A stretch of DNA of 64,000 bases from JBOGXA01 sp050694175 (GTDB lineage: Bacteria > Actinomycetota > CADDZG01 > WHSQ01): the NCBI GenBank assembly GCA_050694175.1, contig JBOGXA010000016.1:1-64000 (forward strand), written 5' to 3'. The notes under the pieces were generated by a model. That model did not search any database and was not told the origin of the DNA. It saw nothing but the letters and a program-made list of their open reading frames with translations. Shown piece after piece: positions 51,364-59,573 of this stretch; within the stretch, counting starts at the first letter, position 1, and the number at the start of each line of letters is the position of its first letter. Position numbers and translations under genes: made by a program.

Positions 51364-52407
51364 GTGACGGCCACCCGACTGTTCCCGACATCGCTGGTTG
51401 GTAGCTACCCACAGCCGGAGTGGTTGATCGACCGGGCCAAGCTCGCCGGGCGCTTGCCGCCGCGCGTCCGGGCTCGGGAGCTATGGCGCGTGGGTCCGGA
51501 ACATCTCGTCGAGGCGCAGGCCGATGCGACGCTGCTTGCGATAAAGGCGCAGGAGGATGCCGGGCTCGACATCATCACGGACGGGGAGATCCGCAGGGAG
51601 AGCTACTCGAACCACTTCGCCACGGCTCTGGAGGGTGTCGACATCGACAATCCCGGCACGGCCCTGGATCGGAGCGGTCACCCGACTCCCGTTCCCCGCG
51701 TCGTCGGGCCGATCTCCCGACCCACTACGGTGGGGGTGGCCGACGTGCGGTTCTTGCGGGCGCAGACCGATCGCACGATCAAAATGACCGTGCCCGGCCC
51801 CTTTACGATGTCGCAGCAGGCTCAGAACGACCACTACCCGGACGATGAGTCGCTGGCGCTCGCCTACGCAGACGTCTGCAACGAAGAGATCAAAGACCTC
51901 TTCGCCGCGGGAGTTGACGTCGTCCAGCTTGACGAGCCGTACATGCAGGCGCGTCCGGAGGCGGCTCGACGTTACGGCATCGAAGTTCTCAACCGGGCGC
52001 TTGAGGGGGCGCGCGGTACCACCGCCGTGCACATCTGCTTTGGGTACGCCGCGATCATCCACGAGCGGCCGTCGGGGTACTCGTTCCTACCCGAGCTCGC
52101 CGCTTGCACGTGCAACCAGATCTCTATCGAAACCGCGCAGTCGGGCCTCGACCCCGGCGTGCTCGCCGACCTTGCGGGTAAGGCGATCATTCTCGGAGTC
52201 ATTGATCTCTCCACGTCGGACGTCGAGAGCCCGGAGATTGTTGCCGGCCGTGTCAGGCGTGCGCTGCCGTTCGTCGGCGCGCATCGCGTCGTCGTGGCGA
52301 CCGATTGCGGGATGAAGTACCTGCCGCGCGCATCAGCCGACGGCAAGATGAGAGCGATGGCCGCCGCCGCCAAGCAACTACGCAAGGAGGGCGAGGGAAG
52401 CTCCTAA
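51364..52407 (+). CDS. MetE C-terminal-domain-like (core) methyltransferase
   Basis: 347 residues, single barrel of the cobalamin-independent methionine synthase type, half the length of MetE. LVGSYPQPEWLID starts the barrel, DIITDGEIRRESYSNHF and KMTVPGPFTMSQQ are substrate-loop motifs, VDVVQLDEPYMQA holds the conserved DEP, HICFGYA gives the zinc His-x-Cys pair and ATDCGMKYLPR the distal zinc Cys. The N-terminal half domain of MetE is absent, so methyl donors other than folate polyglutamate are possible. GTG start; its TAA overlaps the next ATG. Confidence 0.88.
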   Translation: MTATRLFPTSLVGSYPQPEWLIDRAKLAGRLPPRVRARELWRVGPEHLVEAQADATLLAIKAQEDAGLDIITDGEIRRESYSNHFATALEGVDIDNPGTALDRSGHPTPVPRVVGPISRPTTVGVADVRFLRAQTDRTIKMTVPGPFTMSQQAQNDHYPDDESLALAYADVCNEEIKDLFAAGVDVVQLDEPYMQARPEAARRYGIEVLNRALEGARGTTAVHICFGYAAIIHERPSGYSFLPELAACTCNQISIETAQSGLDPGVLADLAGKAIILGVIDLSTSDVESPEIVAGRVRRALPFVGAHRVVVATDCGMKYLPRASADGKMRAMAAAAKQLRKEGEGSS

Positions 52408-52784
52408 TGGATACCGATCTAGAGAAGCTCCGACTCCATTGCCTGGGGAGGCCCGGAGCAGTCGAAGGCCACCCGTTTGGCCCCGGTGCCCTTGTGATAA
52501 AGGTCGGAGGCAAGATATTCGCGATCATCGCCGAGGGGGCCGACCCGCTTCGAGTGAGTCTCAAGTGCGAGCCTGAGATTGCGGTCGCCGTCCGCAGAAG
52601 GTACGCGGCGGTTGAGCCCGGGTATCACCTGAACAAGAGGCACTGGAACACGGTCACGCTCGACGGAAGCGTGGACGACGAGCAGGTCCTCGAATGGGTG
52701 GACGACTCATACGACCTCGTCTTTCACAGCTTGCCCGCAAGCGTTCGCAACGACGTTGCCGCGGCTGAGACAAATTCCCACTAA
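52407..52784 (+). CDS. MmcQ/YjbR-family protein
   Basis: 125 residues. LRLHCLGRPGAVEGHPFGPG is the family opening, FAIIAEGADPLRVSLKC the middle strands, and GYHLNKRHWNTVTLDGSV the diagnostic LNKxHWNTV box. The CyaY-like fold has been proposed to bind DNA, but no role is proven. ATG overlaps the preceding TAA by one base; the gene converges on and overlaps the exonuclease gene by four bases. Confidence 0.9.
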   Translation: MDTDLEKLRLHCLGRPGAVEGHPFGPGALVIKVGGKIFAIIAEGADPLRVSLKCEPEIAVAVRRRYAAVEPGYHLNKRHWNTVTLDGSVDDEQVLEWVDDSYDLVFHSLPASVRNDVAAAETNSH

Positions 52785-53680
52785 CCCGACGTCAGGGCCG
52801 TGACGAGCCGACGGACGGGGCTGGTGAGCCTGTACTGCTCCGCTACCTTCCACACTCGCTCGTCCGGGGACGTGCGAGGGCGTGTGAGATCGACGTCCGG
52901 CAGGGGAAGATCGGTCGGGATGGTGATCACTTTGACAGCGCGCTCGATGTAGTCGACCTGGCGCGCGACCTTGCCCAGGAGCATCCCGCTCGGCTCGGAG
53001 AGCGCGGCCTCAACGATCGCGTCGAGGCTTCCGTACTTTGTCAGCAGCGAACTGGCGCTCTTTTCCCCGATCCCCTTGACACCCGGAAGTCCATCGGATG
53101 GGTCGCCGCGTAACAGCGCGTAGTCCCGATAGGCGCGACCCGGGATCCCGAAACGCTTAGCGATGTAGGCTTCGTCGACGACCTCGAGGTTGCTCACGCC
53201 TCGCTTCGGATAGAGGACTCGGACACTTGGATCGCGCACCAGCTGGAAGAGGTCCCTATCTCCGGAGACGATGCCCACTCTGCCTTGGGAGCGTGCAGCC
53301 AGGGTTCCGATCACGTCTTCGGCTTCGTAGTCGGGTTGACCCACCACGGGGACGCCGCAGAGCTCGAGCACGGTCTGTATGACCGGCATCTGCGGCAGGA
53401 GGTGCTCCTCGGCCTCTTGCTGAGGACTTCCCTCTTCGGCCCGGTGGGATTTGTAGCTGCCGATCAACTCCACCCTCCACCGGGGCCGCCAGGCTTCATC
53501 CGTGGCGCATCCGAGGTACGCGGGGTCGTGATCGCGAACCAGCTGGGCAAGCATCCCAATGAACCCATATGCGGCATTGATCCGAGTCCCGTCCGGGGCC
53601 CGGACGGAATCCGGGATCGAAAAGAGGGCCCGATAGACGAGGCTTGATGTGTCCACCAGGAGCGTCAGGTCGTCGGGCAC
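52781..53680 (-). CDS. 5'-3' exonuclease (Pol I N-terminal-domain type)
   Basis: 299 residues, stand-alone FEN domain. LLVDTSSLVYRALFS carries the first metal Asp, NAAYGFIGMLAQLVRDHDP the helical arch start, GQPDYEAEDVIGTLA the acidic cluster, VGIVSGDRDLFQLV the next Asp pair, and LRGDPSDGLPGVKGIGEKSA the helix-hairpin-helix that grips DNA. It removes flaps or RNA primers 5' to 3'. Such free-standing copies coexist with full DNA polymerase I in actinobacteria. Confidence 0.93.
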   Translation of the reverse strand: MPDDLTLLVDTSSLVYRALFSIPDSVRAPDGTRINAAYGFIGMLAQLVRDHDPAYLGCATDEAWRPRWRVELIGSYKSHRAEEGSPQQEAEEHLLPQMPVIQTVLELCGVPVVGQPDYEAEDVIGTLAARSQGRVGIVSGDRDLFQLVRDPSVRVLYPKRGVSNLEVVDEAYIAKRFGIPGRAYRDYALLRGDPSDGLPGVKGIGEKSASSLLTKYGSLDAIVEAALSEPSGMLLGKVARQVDYIERAVKVITIPTDLPLPDVDLTRPRTSPDERVWKVAEQYRLTSPVRRLVTALTSG

Positions 53681-53744
53681 ATCACGAGACTAGAAGACTC
53701 GCCAATAGAATGGGTCAACTGTCCGTCTGATTACAAGGAAAGAG

Positions 53745-55160
53745 GTGTCGCCGGACGACAAAGGGGTGAGTGCCGCCACCCCCTCTACAACGGAGGATCG
53801 TGCGCGCTCGCCGATCTTGTGGATTGCCGGATCGCTCCTCCCGCTGTTGCTCCTGGCGCTGGTCCGTCTTCGCCCGTCCCTCGATGCGCGGTGGGAGAGC
53901 CACCCCGCGCACTTCTGGTTGGTTCTAGCTGCGGCCGGAATCTCTGTCGTTCTTGGGTACTCCGTCAGCATCGCGGCGCAGCGCAGGCTCGATGCGCGAC
54001 TGTTTTTCGTTTCGATGGCGTTCTTGACCACCGCGGGATTCCTCGGTCTTCACGCGCTGGCAACCCCGGGGGTACTCGTCGGACCGAACGCCGGGTTCGA
54101 GCTCGCGACTCCCGTCGGACTCCTCCTCGGGGGTGCGCTCGTCGCCGTCTCCGCGCTCGAGATGGGTCCGGCCGCGTCTCGCCGCGTTATCGCGCGCTCA
54201 CGGTGGTTTCTGGCAGCACTCGTGATTCTCATGGTGGGCTGGGGAAGCCTCTCCCTGGCAGGAGCCGCGCCTCTCGACGATCCCCTTCCGGAGGAAGAGC
54301 TCTACGGCTGGCAGGATTCGCTCGGCGTCGTCGGTGTGGCCCTCTACGCAGCCGGGGCGTTCGGCTACTACGTTCTTTACCGGCGGCGGAAAGCGCGCTT
54401 TGTGTTCGCCGCAGTGTTCGCGTTCTCTCTTCTCGCAGAGGCGATGATTGTCATCGCTTTCGCAGTCAACTGGCAGCTCTCCTGGTGGGAGTGGCACGCG
54501 TTGATGCTGTGCTCGTTCACTATCATCGCCCTGACGGCGCGGGGTGAATGGCACGAAGAGAGATTCAGCGCCATCTACCTGGAACACACTCTTGCGGGCG
54601 CCAAGGATGTAACCGTTGTCTTTGCCGATCTACAAGGGTACACGAGCTACTCGGAGCGAACCAACCCCAGCGCCGTCGCTCACATGTTGAATGACTACTT
54701 CTCGCGCCTTGTTCCTCTGATGCAAGAGATGGGCGGAGAGGTTCACCAGTTGATCGGCGATGCGGTCATGGTCGTGTTCAACAAGGCGGGCGATCAACAA
54801 GAGCACGCCCTTCTCGCCGCGCGCGCTGGCCTGTCGTTCCAGCGAGAGGCGGCTTCCATCGCAGAGGATCACCCCGACTGGCCCCGATTCCGTGTGGGCA
54901 TGAACAGCGGAGAAGTCCTCGTCGGAGTGCTCGGTGCAGAGAGCGGTCACCGCCAGCACGGACTGGTTGGAGACACGGTGAATCTTGCGGCCCGGCTGGA
55001 GGGCCAGGCTCCGGTTGGAGGGGTGGTGATCGGTGCCGGTACATTCGAGCGGTTGCCGGCGGGCTCGTCGGTCGAGCGGCTGGCCCCGCTGCACATCAAG
55101 GGGAAGAAAGAGACGGTAGAAGCGTATGTTCTCAAGAGTGTCCCCAACGGCAGTGAGTGA
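53745..55160 (+). CDS. Membrane class III nucleotide cyclase with altered substrate-selecting residue
   Basis: 471 residues. The first 265 contain about eight hydrophobic segments (for example ILWIAGSLLPLLLLALV). The cyclase domain (about 290-460) has VTVVFADLQGYTSYSE with metal Asp, LIGDAVMVVFN with the second metal Asp, and GLVGDTVNLAARLEG with selector Asp and transition-state Asn and Arg. The usual Lys two residues before the IGD motif is Gln (VHQLIGD), so adenine selectivity may be relaxed. Membership of the family is certain, product is not. GTG start. The RR-reductase gene begins three bases after the stop. Confidence 0.87.
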   Translation: MSPDDKGVSAATPSTTEDRARSPILWIAGSLLPLLLLALVRLRPSLDARWESHPAHFWLVLAAAGISVVLGYSVSIAAQRRLDARLFFVSMAFLTTAGFLGLHALATPGVLVGPNAGFELATPVGLLLGGALVAVSALEMGPAASRRVIARSRWFLAALVILMVGWGSLSLAGAAPLDDPLPEEELYGWQDSLGVVGVALYAAGAFGYYVLYRRRKARFVFAAVFAFSLLAEAMIVIAFAVNWQLSWWEWHALMLCSFTIIALTARGEWHEERFSAIYLEHTLAGAKDVTVVFADLQGYTSYSERTNPSAVAHMLNDYFSRLVPLMQEMGGEVHQLIGDAVMVVFNKAGDQQEHALLAARAGLSFQREAASIAEDHPDWPRFRVGMNSGEVLVGVLGAESGHRQHGLVGDTVNLAARLEGQAPVGGVVIGAGTFERLPAGSSVERLAPLHIKGKKETVEAYVLKSVPNGSE

Positions 55161-55163
55161 GCT

Positions 55164-56840
55164 GTGATGATGATCAAGCCCGTCATCCTGGCGGTTGACG
55201 ACGAACAGCTTTCCCTGGTCAAGCTAGAAGAAGAACTCACGGATCGCTACGCGCGCCACTATGAGGTCATCTGCCTGGGCTCCCCCGAAGAGGGGATGAA
55301 GGTGTTGAGTGCGCTGCTCGAGGAAGGTCGGGAAGTGGCCCTGGTTCTCGCCGATCTCTGGATGCCGGACGCGACCGGCGTCGAGCTGCTGGCCGCGGCA
55401 AAGGGTCTGGACCCCACGATCAAGCGAGGTCTGCTCGTCCCCTGGGGCGCATGGGGAGAGGAGGAGACGGCGGAGGCGATCGTCGAGGCGATGACCCTCG
55501 GCACCATCGACTACTACGTGCTCAAACCGTGGCGAACATCAGACGAGCTGTTCCATAAGACCGTGACTGCCTTTCTTTACGAATGGGTGCGCACCCGATC
55601 GGAGGGTCCGGCGCGTATCTATCTAGTGGGGGACACGAGATGGCCACGCTCCCATGAAGTTAGAAACCTGCTGACGCGTCATCGTGTCGAGTATGCGTTT
55701 CATGCAGCCGACTCGGTCGAGGGCCAGAGCCTCCTCGAGCGGTTGAACGACGATGCCGGGAATCGATTGGTGGCAGTACTCCCCGACAGTCGCATCCTCG
55801 TAGACCCTTCCGACGCCGAGATCGCCGACGCCTGCGGGCTGACAACGCGGCTGGATGACGACGCGTCGTTCGATGTGGTTGTTGTGGGGGCCGGGCCCGC
55901 CGGACTGGCGGCCGCAGTTTACGGATCGTCGGAGGGGCTTAGAACGCTCGTTGTCGAACGCGGCGCGATCGGGGGCCAGGCCGGAAGCAGTTCGCTCATC
56001 CGCAACTACCTCGGGTTCGCGAGAGGCATTAGCGGCTCGGAGCTGGCGGCTCAGGCCTACCAGCAGGCGTGGGTCTTCGGCACGACATTCCTGATCACGC
56101 AGGCGGTGACCTCGATCGTTCGCGCGGGGAACGGTTTCGCGGTCGAGCTCTCCGAGGGTGGTCGGGTAGCGGCGGGTGCGATCGTGCTCGCAACCGGTGT
56201 CTCGTACCGGCGCCTGGGAGTGCCTGCCCTCGAGGAGCTCAATGGTGCGGGCGTCTACTACGGCTCGTCGACATCCGAGGCTCAGGCTCTGCAGGGACGA
56301 GATGTCTTCATCGTCGGGGGGGGCAACTCGGCCGGACAGGCGGCGATGCACCTCGCGAAGGCCTCGTCTTCGGTGACGCTGCTTGTGCGGGGGGGCTCGC
56401 TTGCCGAGAGCATGTCGGAGTATCTGATCAAGGAGATAGACAACGCTTCGAACGTTCATGTCAGATTCCGTGCGGAGGTGATCGACGGAGGAGGCGATGG
56501 GCATCTCGAGTACCTCGTGCTCAAGAGCCGCGAGTCGGGAGAACAGGAGAGTGTGCCCGCCGCAGCCCTTTTCATCATGATCGGAGCCACGCCGATGACG
56601 GATTGGCTCCCCCCTGCAGTCGAGCGGGACAGGTGGGGATTCGTTCTGACGGGCAGGGATCTGCCGGGTAACCACCGGTCCTCCGGCCGCTCTCACTTTC
56701 TGGAAACCAGCGTGCCGGGGGTTTTCGCGGCGGGCGATGTCAGACACGGCTCGATCAAGCGGGTTGCTTCGGCAGTGGGAGAGGGGTCGATTGCGATCCG
56801 CCTGGTGTTGGAGCATCTCGACGACGGCGTCGTTCGCTAG
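55164..56840 (+). CDS. Fused response-regulator receiver and thioredoxin-reductase-like flavoprotein
   Basis: 558 residues in three parts. Residues 1-130 are a receiver domain (ILAVDDEQLSL with acidic pair, LADLWMPDATG with the phospho-acceptor Asp, YVLKPW with the Lys). Residues 145-225 are a thioredoxin/glutaredoxin-like segment (ARIYLVGDTRWPRSHEVRNL). Residues 230-555 are the FAD/NAD module (VVVVGAGPAGLAAAVYG, VFIVGGGNSAGQAAMHLA, VFAAGDVRHGS). The CxxC of true thioredoxin reductase is absent (GVYYGSSTSEA), so dithiol reduction is unlikely; it may be a ferredoxin-NADP-type or signalling flavoprotein. It is coupled to the cyclase gene. Confidence 0.88.
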   Translation: MMMIKPVILAVDDEQLSLVKLEEELTDRYARHYEVICLGSPEEGMKVLSALLEEGREVALVLADLWMPDATGVELLAAAKGLDPTIKRGLLVPWGAWGEEETAEAIVEAMTLGTIDYYVLKPWRTSDELFHKTVTAFLYEWVRTRSEGPARIYLVGDTRWPRSHEVRNLLTRHRVEYAFHAADSVEGQSLLERLNDDAGNRLVAVLPDSRILVDPSDAEIADACGLTTRLDDDASFDVVVVGAGPAGLAAAVYGSSEGLRTLVVERGAIGGQAGSSSLIRNYLGFARGISGSELAAQAYQQAWVFGTTFLITQAVTSIVRAGNGFAVELSEGGRVAAGAIVLATGVSYRRLGVPALEELNGAGVYYGSSTSEAQALQGRDVFIVGGGNSAGQAAMHLAKASSSVTLLVRGGSLAESMSEYLIKEIDNASNVHVRFRAEVIDGGGDGHLEYLVLKSRESGEQESVPAAALFIMIGATPMTDWLPPAVERDRWGFVLTGRDLPGNHRSSGRSHFLETSVPGVFAAGDVRHGSIKRVASAVGEGSIAIRLVLEHLDDGVVR

Positions 56841-56867
56841 AGCTATGCCGCCAACCAGGTTCAACAA

Positions 56868-56890
56868 GAGGGGCGCCTTCAAGCCCCCTC
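56868..56890. terminator. Hairpin between convergent genes
   Basis: GAGGGG (56868-56873) pairs with CCCCTC (56885-56890), with an additional C-G pair beside a bulged C, around an eight-base loop, 28 bases after the flavoprotein stop and 19 bases past the stop of the convergent gene. There is no T-run. Confidence 0.5.
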
Positions 56891-56908
56891 GCCGGTGGAT
56901 CTGTGGGG

Positions 56909-57403
56909 CTACTCGGAGCGGGCTCCGGTCACGTCTCGGAACTCCTCCCGCAGTGACGTCATCCGGGCCCGGATCTCGTCCCGCAGCTCCTTGCGGTCGT
57001 CTGCGATCTGGTGGCTGAGATTGCGCATCTGCTCCTGAAGGGCCCTTTGCTCGTCGCGCCATTTGTCGGCGAGTTCCTTCACGCGCCCCTGCAGCTCCTT
57101 CGTCTCGGCCTTTACCCGCCTGCTGAGATGATCGATCTGGTCGTGCATGACCTCGGTCCCTCCACCCTCATCGACTGACTTCCGAAATCTGGCCCACGCC
57201 GCTTGTCTGCTGGTTCCCGTCGCGGCTCCGACGTCGTCCCAGCTCGCTCCCTCAGCAACGGCCTCGCGGACGAGCTCCGTTTGCCACTTCGCCAGCCGGT
57301 CCTTGAGCTCAGAGAACGCCCGCAGCGCCGTTTTGGAGTCGGGGGCGTGAGTGGCCTCCTCCCACGCCCGCAGCAGGTCCTTCCGCGTCCCTTCGTCGCT
57401 CAT
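56909..57403 (-). CDS. Hypothetical protein with HTH-like motif and coiled coil
   Basis: 164 residues. Residues 45-75 (AVAEGASWDDVGAATGTSRQ then AAWARFRKSV) form a helix-turn-helix typical of actinobacterial proteins that probe whether an operator is methylated or bound. Residues 85-160 are a continuous charged heptad pattern (RVKAETKELQGRVKELADKW), predicted coiled coil. No family name recognised. It may be a DNA-associated scaffold or regulator. Confidence 0.72.
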   Translation of the reverse strand: MSDEGTRKDLLRAWEEATHAPDSKTALRAFSELKDRLAKWQTELVREAVAEGASWDDVGAATGTSRQAAWARFRKSVDEGGGTEVMHDQIDHLSRRVKAETKELQGRVKELADKWRDEQRALQEQMRNLSHQIADDRKELRDEIRARMTSLREEFRDVTGARSE

Positions 57404-57451
57404 GTCAAAGCATCATGACAGATAGGAGTGAGTTGAACAATAGTGTCAAGC

Positions 57452-58087
57452 TTATGTGACGGAATTTCCGGCCCTGGCCGAGTGGTGTTCCTGAGCGAGC
57501 CTTCTCAGCGCGACGAGAGCGGCCTCGAACACGACGGTCCCCACGATGACCCGCTCGATCGCATCGGAACGGGGGAGGTCGGGCGGTATCGTCGCCAGCT
57601 CGAGGGGGGCGAGGTAGTCGGCCGCGCGGGCGTAGGGGGCGAACACTGCGGGGTCGGCATCGCGTCCTAGACGCCGAAGGGCGACCAGGGCCCCCGCGAG
57701 GGCGCGCCGGGAGGGGGCGCCGGCCGAGACCCGCCACCCCAGTCGTTCGAGGTAGTCGTCGACATCCGCGCGCGCCCTTCTCACGTCGTCGGAAGGCGCA
57801 TCTTCCTTGATGTCCGGGCCGAGGGCGTGATGGGCGATCCCCAGGAGGGAGTGGAGGGGGAGCTCGTCGTCACCCAGCGCCGCGACGACGGCCCGAGCCG
57901 ACGCGACGCTTAGCTCGCCCAGTTCAAGCATCACGCGTACCAGCCGAAGGCGGCGGAGGTGCGATTCGTCGTAGTCGGCCTGATTGGGAGCCGTCGCACG
58001 GCCTGCGTGGAGGAGGTCCTCACGGATGTAGTACTTGATTGTGGCCACGGGCAGCCCGCTCGCCCGGCTCAATTCAGAGATCCGCAC
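57452..58087 (-). CDS. MerR-family transcriptional regulator
   Basis: 211 residues. VRISELSRASGLPVATIKYY is the MerR winged-helix start, LRRLRLVRVMLELGELSVAS the dimerisation-helix region, and the C-terminal 120 residues form an effector domain without metal-binding Cys, so it probably senses a small organic molecule or redox change. GTG 58087 is chosen because GGAGG lies seven bases upstream. It is divergent from the membrane protein, with one shared perfect operator (58117-58137). Confidence 0.88.
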   Translation of the reverse strand: MRISELSRASGLPVATIKYYIREDLLHAGRATAPNQADYDESHLRRLRLVRVMLELGELSVASARAVVAALGDDELPLHSLLGIAHHALGPDIKEDAPSDDVRRARADVDDYLERLGWRVSAGAPSRRALAGALVALRRLGRDADPAVFAPYARAADYLAPLELATIPPDLPRSDAIERVIVGTVVFEAALVALRRLAQEHHSARAGNSVT

Positions 58088-58104
58088 CGTGAGGTCCTCC
58101 GGGG

Positions 58105-58137
58105 TTGACAGGATCAATGGATAGTAGCACTATCCAT
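58105..58137 (+). promoter_or_regulatory. MerR-type promoter/operator
   Basis: ATGGATAGT-AGC-ACTATCCAT (58117-58137) is a perfect 9-bp palindrome. It lies between TTGACA (58105-58110) and TATCCA (58131-58136), a 20-base spacer, which is the overlong spacing that MerR proteins untwist to activate transcription. The promoter reads toward the membrane protein at 58182. The regulator gene starts 18 bases on the other side, so it is probably autoregulated. Confidence 0.75.
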
Positions 58138-58181
58138 AACGAGATACGGTTATCCCACACCCGAACGGAGGGAGGTCGGAC

Positions 58182-58592
58182 ATGGCCCGATCCCTGCAAA
58201 CGGCCGGCGTCATCCTCATCACCGTTCCGGCGATCGAGTTCGGGGGACTCAGCCTCCTCAAGTTCCTCGCCGGGAGGACGCCGGGCTATATGGACAACCC
58301 GCTGCGACGGGGCCTGTTCCGGGCCGGCCATGCGCACGCCGGCGTGCTGGTGCTCCTGGCGCTGGTGGGGCTCATGTATCTCGATCAAGCATCGCTGGGC
58401 GACGGCGCCAAGAGCCTCGTGCGGCTGTGTCTCGTTGCCCCTCCCATCCTGATGCCGGCGGGCTTCTTCATGTCGATCGCGTCGCCCCGCGCGGAGCGCC
58501 CCAACAAGCTGATCGGGCTCGTCTATGTGGGCGCGCTCACCCTCGCGATCGCGGCAGTGACCCTCGGAGTCGGCCTGCTGCAAGCCGCGTAG
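58182..58592 (+). CDS. Hypothetical membrane protein under MerR control
   Basis: 136 residues, four membrane segments: VILITVPAIEFGGLSLL, AGVLVLLALVGLMYL, LVAPPILMPAGFFMSIA and GALTLAIAAVTLGVGLL. RAGHAHAGVL between segments 1 and 2 places two His next to the membrane. No named family recognised. GGAGGGAGG precedes the ATG. The divergent MerR gene and operator suggest it protects against, or transports, the molecule sensed. Confidence 0.75.
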   Translation: MARSLQTAGVILITVPAIEFGGLSLLKFLAGRTPGYMDNPLRRGLFRAGHAHAGVLVLLALVGLMYLDQASLGDGAKSLVRLCLVAPPILMPAGFFMSIASPRAERPNKLIGLVYVGALTLAIAAVTLGVGLLQAA

Positions 58593-58612
58593 CCTCGCCC
58601 TCGGCGGGTGGA

Positions 58613-59242
58613 TTATCGAGTCTTCGTCTTGCGTGCGGCGCGCCGGGCCACGTACTTCTTCATCTTGGCCTCGCTCCCGCAGCCGTCCTCCATCGCGCAC
58701 CAGCGCCGGCTGTGGTTCTTGCTCGCGTCACAGAAGAGCCATCTGCAGCCGGCGCAGACCTTCACTCTGCCGAGTGCCTCCGAGGTCGCAAGCTCGGTCG
58801 CGGTGTGAACTACGCGCCACAGCACCTCCCGCAGATCGCGGCCTTCGGACCAGCTCCATGTGAACCGTCCCCCGTCCTGGATCAGCTTGGCGTGGGCGAG
58901 GGCCTCGGCGTGAGCGTCGCCGAGGTGTCGAACGGCAGCCCGCGGAGGACTCCCCCGGGTGGCGATCGCACGGAATAGCCGGTCCAGGTCATCCCGGATG
59001 CGGAGGGCGCGGCGGAGGACCTGATCGGCTTCCGCCGGGCGCCGGCTCGCTTCGGCTATGAGCCCGTCGCCGGCGGCCTCGGTGACGATCCCGGCGCGGT
59101 GCGCCCACGCCACGAGGTCCTCATAGGTGCGCAGGCACTCGACGTACTCCGGGCCCCCCTCGCCGTCGCCCGAGTTCACGAAATCGAGGGCCGGGTGGCC
59201 TCCCAGGAGTCGCTGCTCGGCGATGTAGTCGGCTGTTTCCAT
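58613..59242 (-). CDS. CGNR zinc-finger/ABATE-domain transcription regulator
   Basis: 209 residues. The N-terminal ABATE domain includes LLGGHPALDFVNSGDGE. The C-terminal CGNR zinc finger is VCAGCRWLFCDASKNHSRRW then CAMEDGC, where CGNR is replaced by CGSE, followed by AKMKKYVARR. The four zinc Cys are kept. Members act as one-component regulators of stress or catabolic genes. ATG 59242 is preferred over the TTG at 59245. Divergent from the small gene at 59345. Confidence 0.88.
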   Translation of the reverse strand: METADYIAEQRLLGGHPALDFVNSGDGEGGPEYVECLRTYEDLVAWAHRAGIVTEAAGDGLIAEASRRPAEADQVLRRALRIRDDLDRLFRAIATRGSPPRAAVRHLGDAHAEALAHAKLIQDGGRFTWSWSEGRDLREVLWRVVHTATELATSEALGRVKVCAGCRWLFCDASKNHSRRWCAMEDGCGSEAKMKKYVARRAARKTKTR

Positions 59243-59344
59243 CAAAAGCTATTTTAGCGGTTGACGGCGGCCCGTCAAGCTGTTACCCTCAAAACATTGA
59301 TAGGAGGCAACATCCCTGAAGAAGGGAAGGAGAGGAGGCGACCC

Positions 59345-59551
59345 ATGCTGGACTACCTCGCCTACATCTGGGCTCGGGACATCACCGAGGAGACCACCGG
59401 CGACCGGACCCGCTTGTTGTCGGAGGTCCTGGGCCACGGGCGCCCGCGCTCGGGCCGGGCGCGGAGAATGTCCGCGCGCGCCCTGCGAGCTCTGGCTAAG
59501 AGGCTCGAGCCGGCCGCGGGCAGGGCCCCCGAGGCGCGCCCAAACGCCTGA
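59345..59551 (+). CDS. Small hypothetical protein
   Basis: 68 residues. MLDYLAYIWARDITEETTGD starts a helix; the remainder is Arg- and Ala-rich (RPRSGRARRMSARALRALA) and basic. GGAGAGGAGG stands before the ATG. No family recognised. It is divergent from the CGNR regulator and may be its target. Confidence 0.5.
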   Translation: MLDYLAYIWARDITEETTGDRTRLLSEVLGHGRPRSGRARRMSARALRALAKRLEPAAGRAPEARPNA

Positions 59552-59573
59552 GCGATCGCTCCGGAGTACCGGC

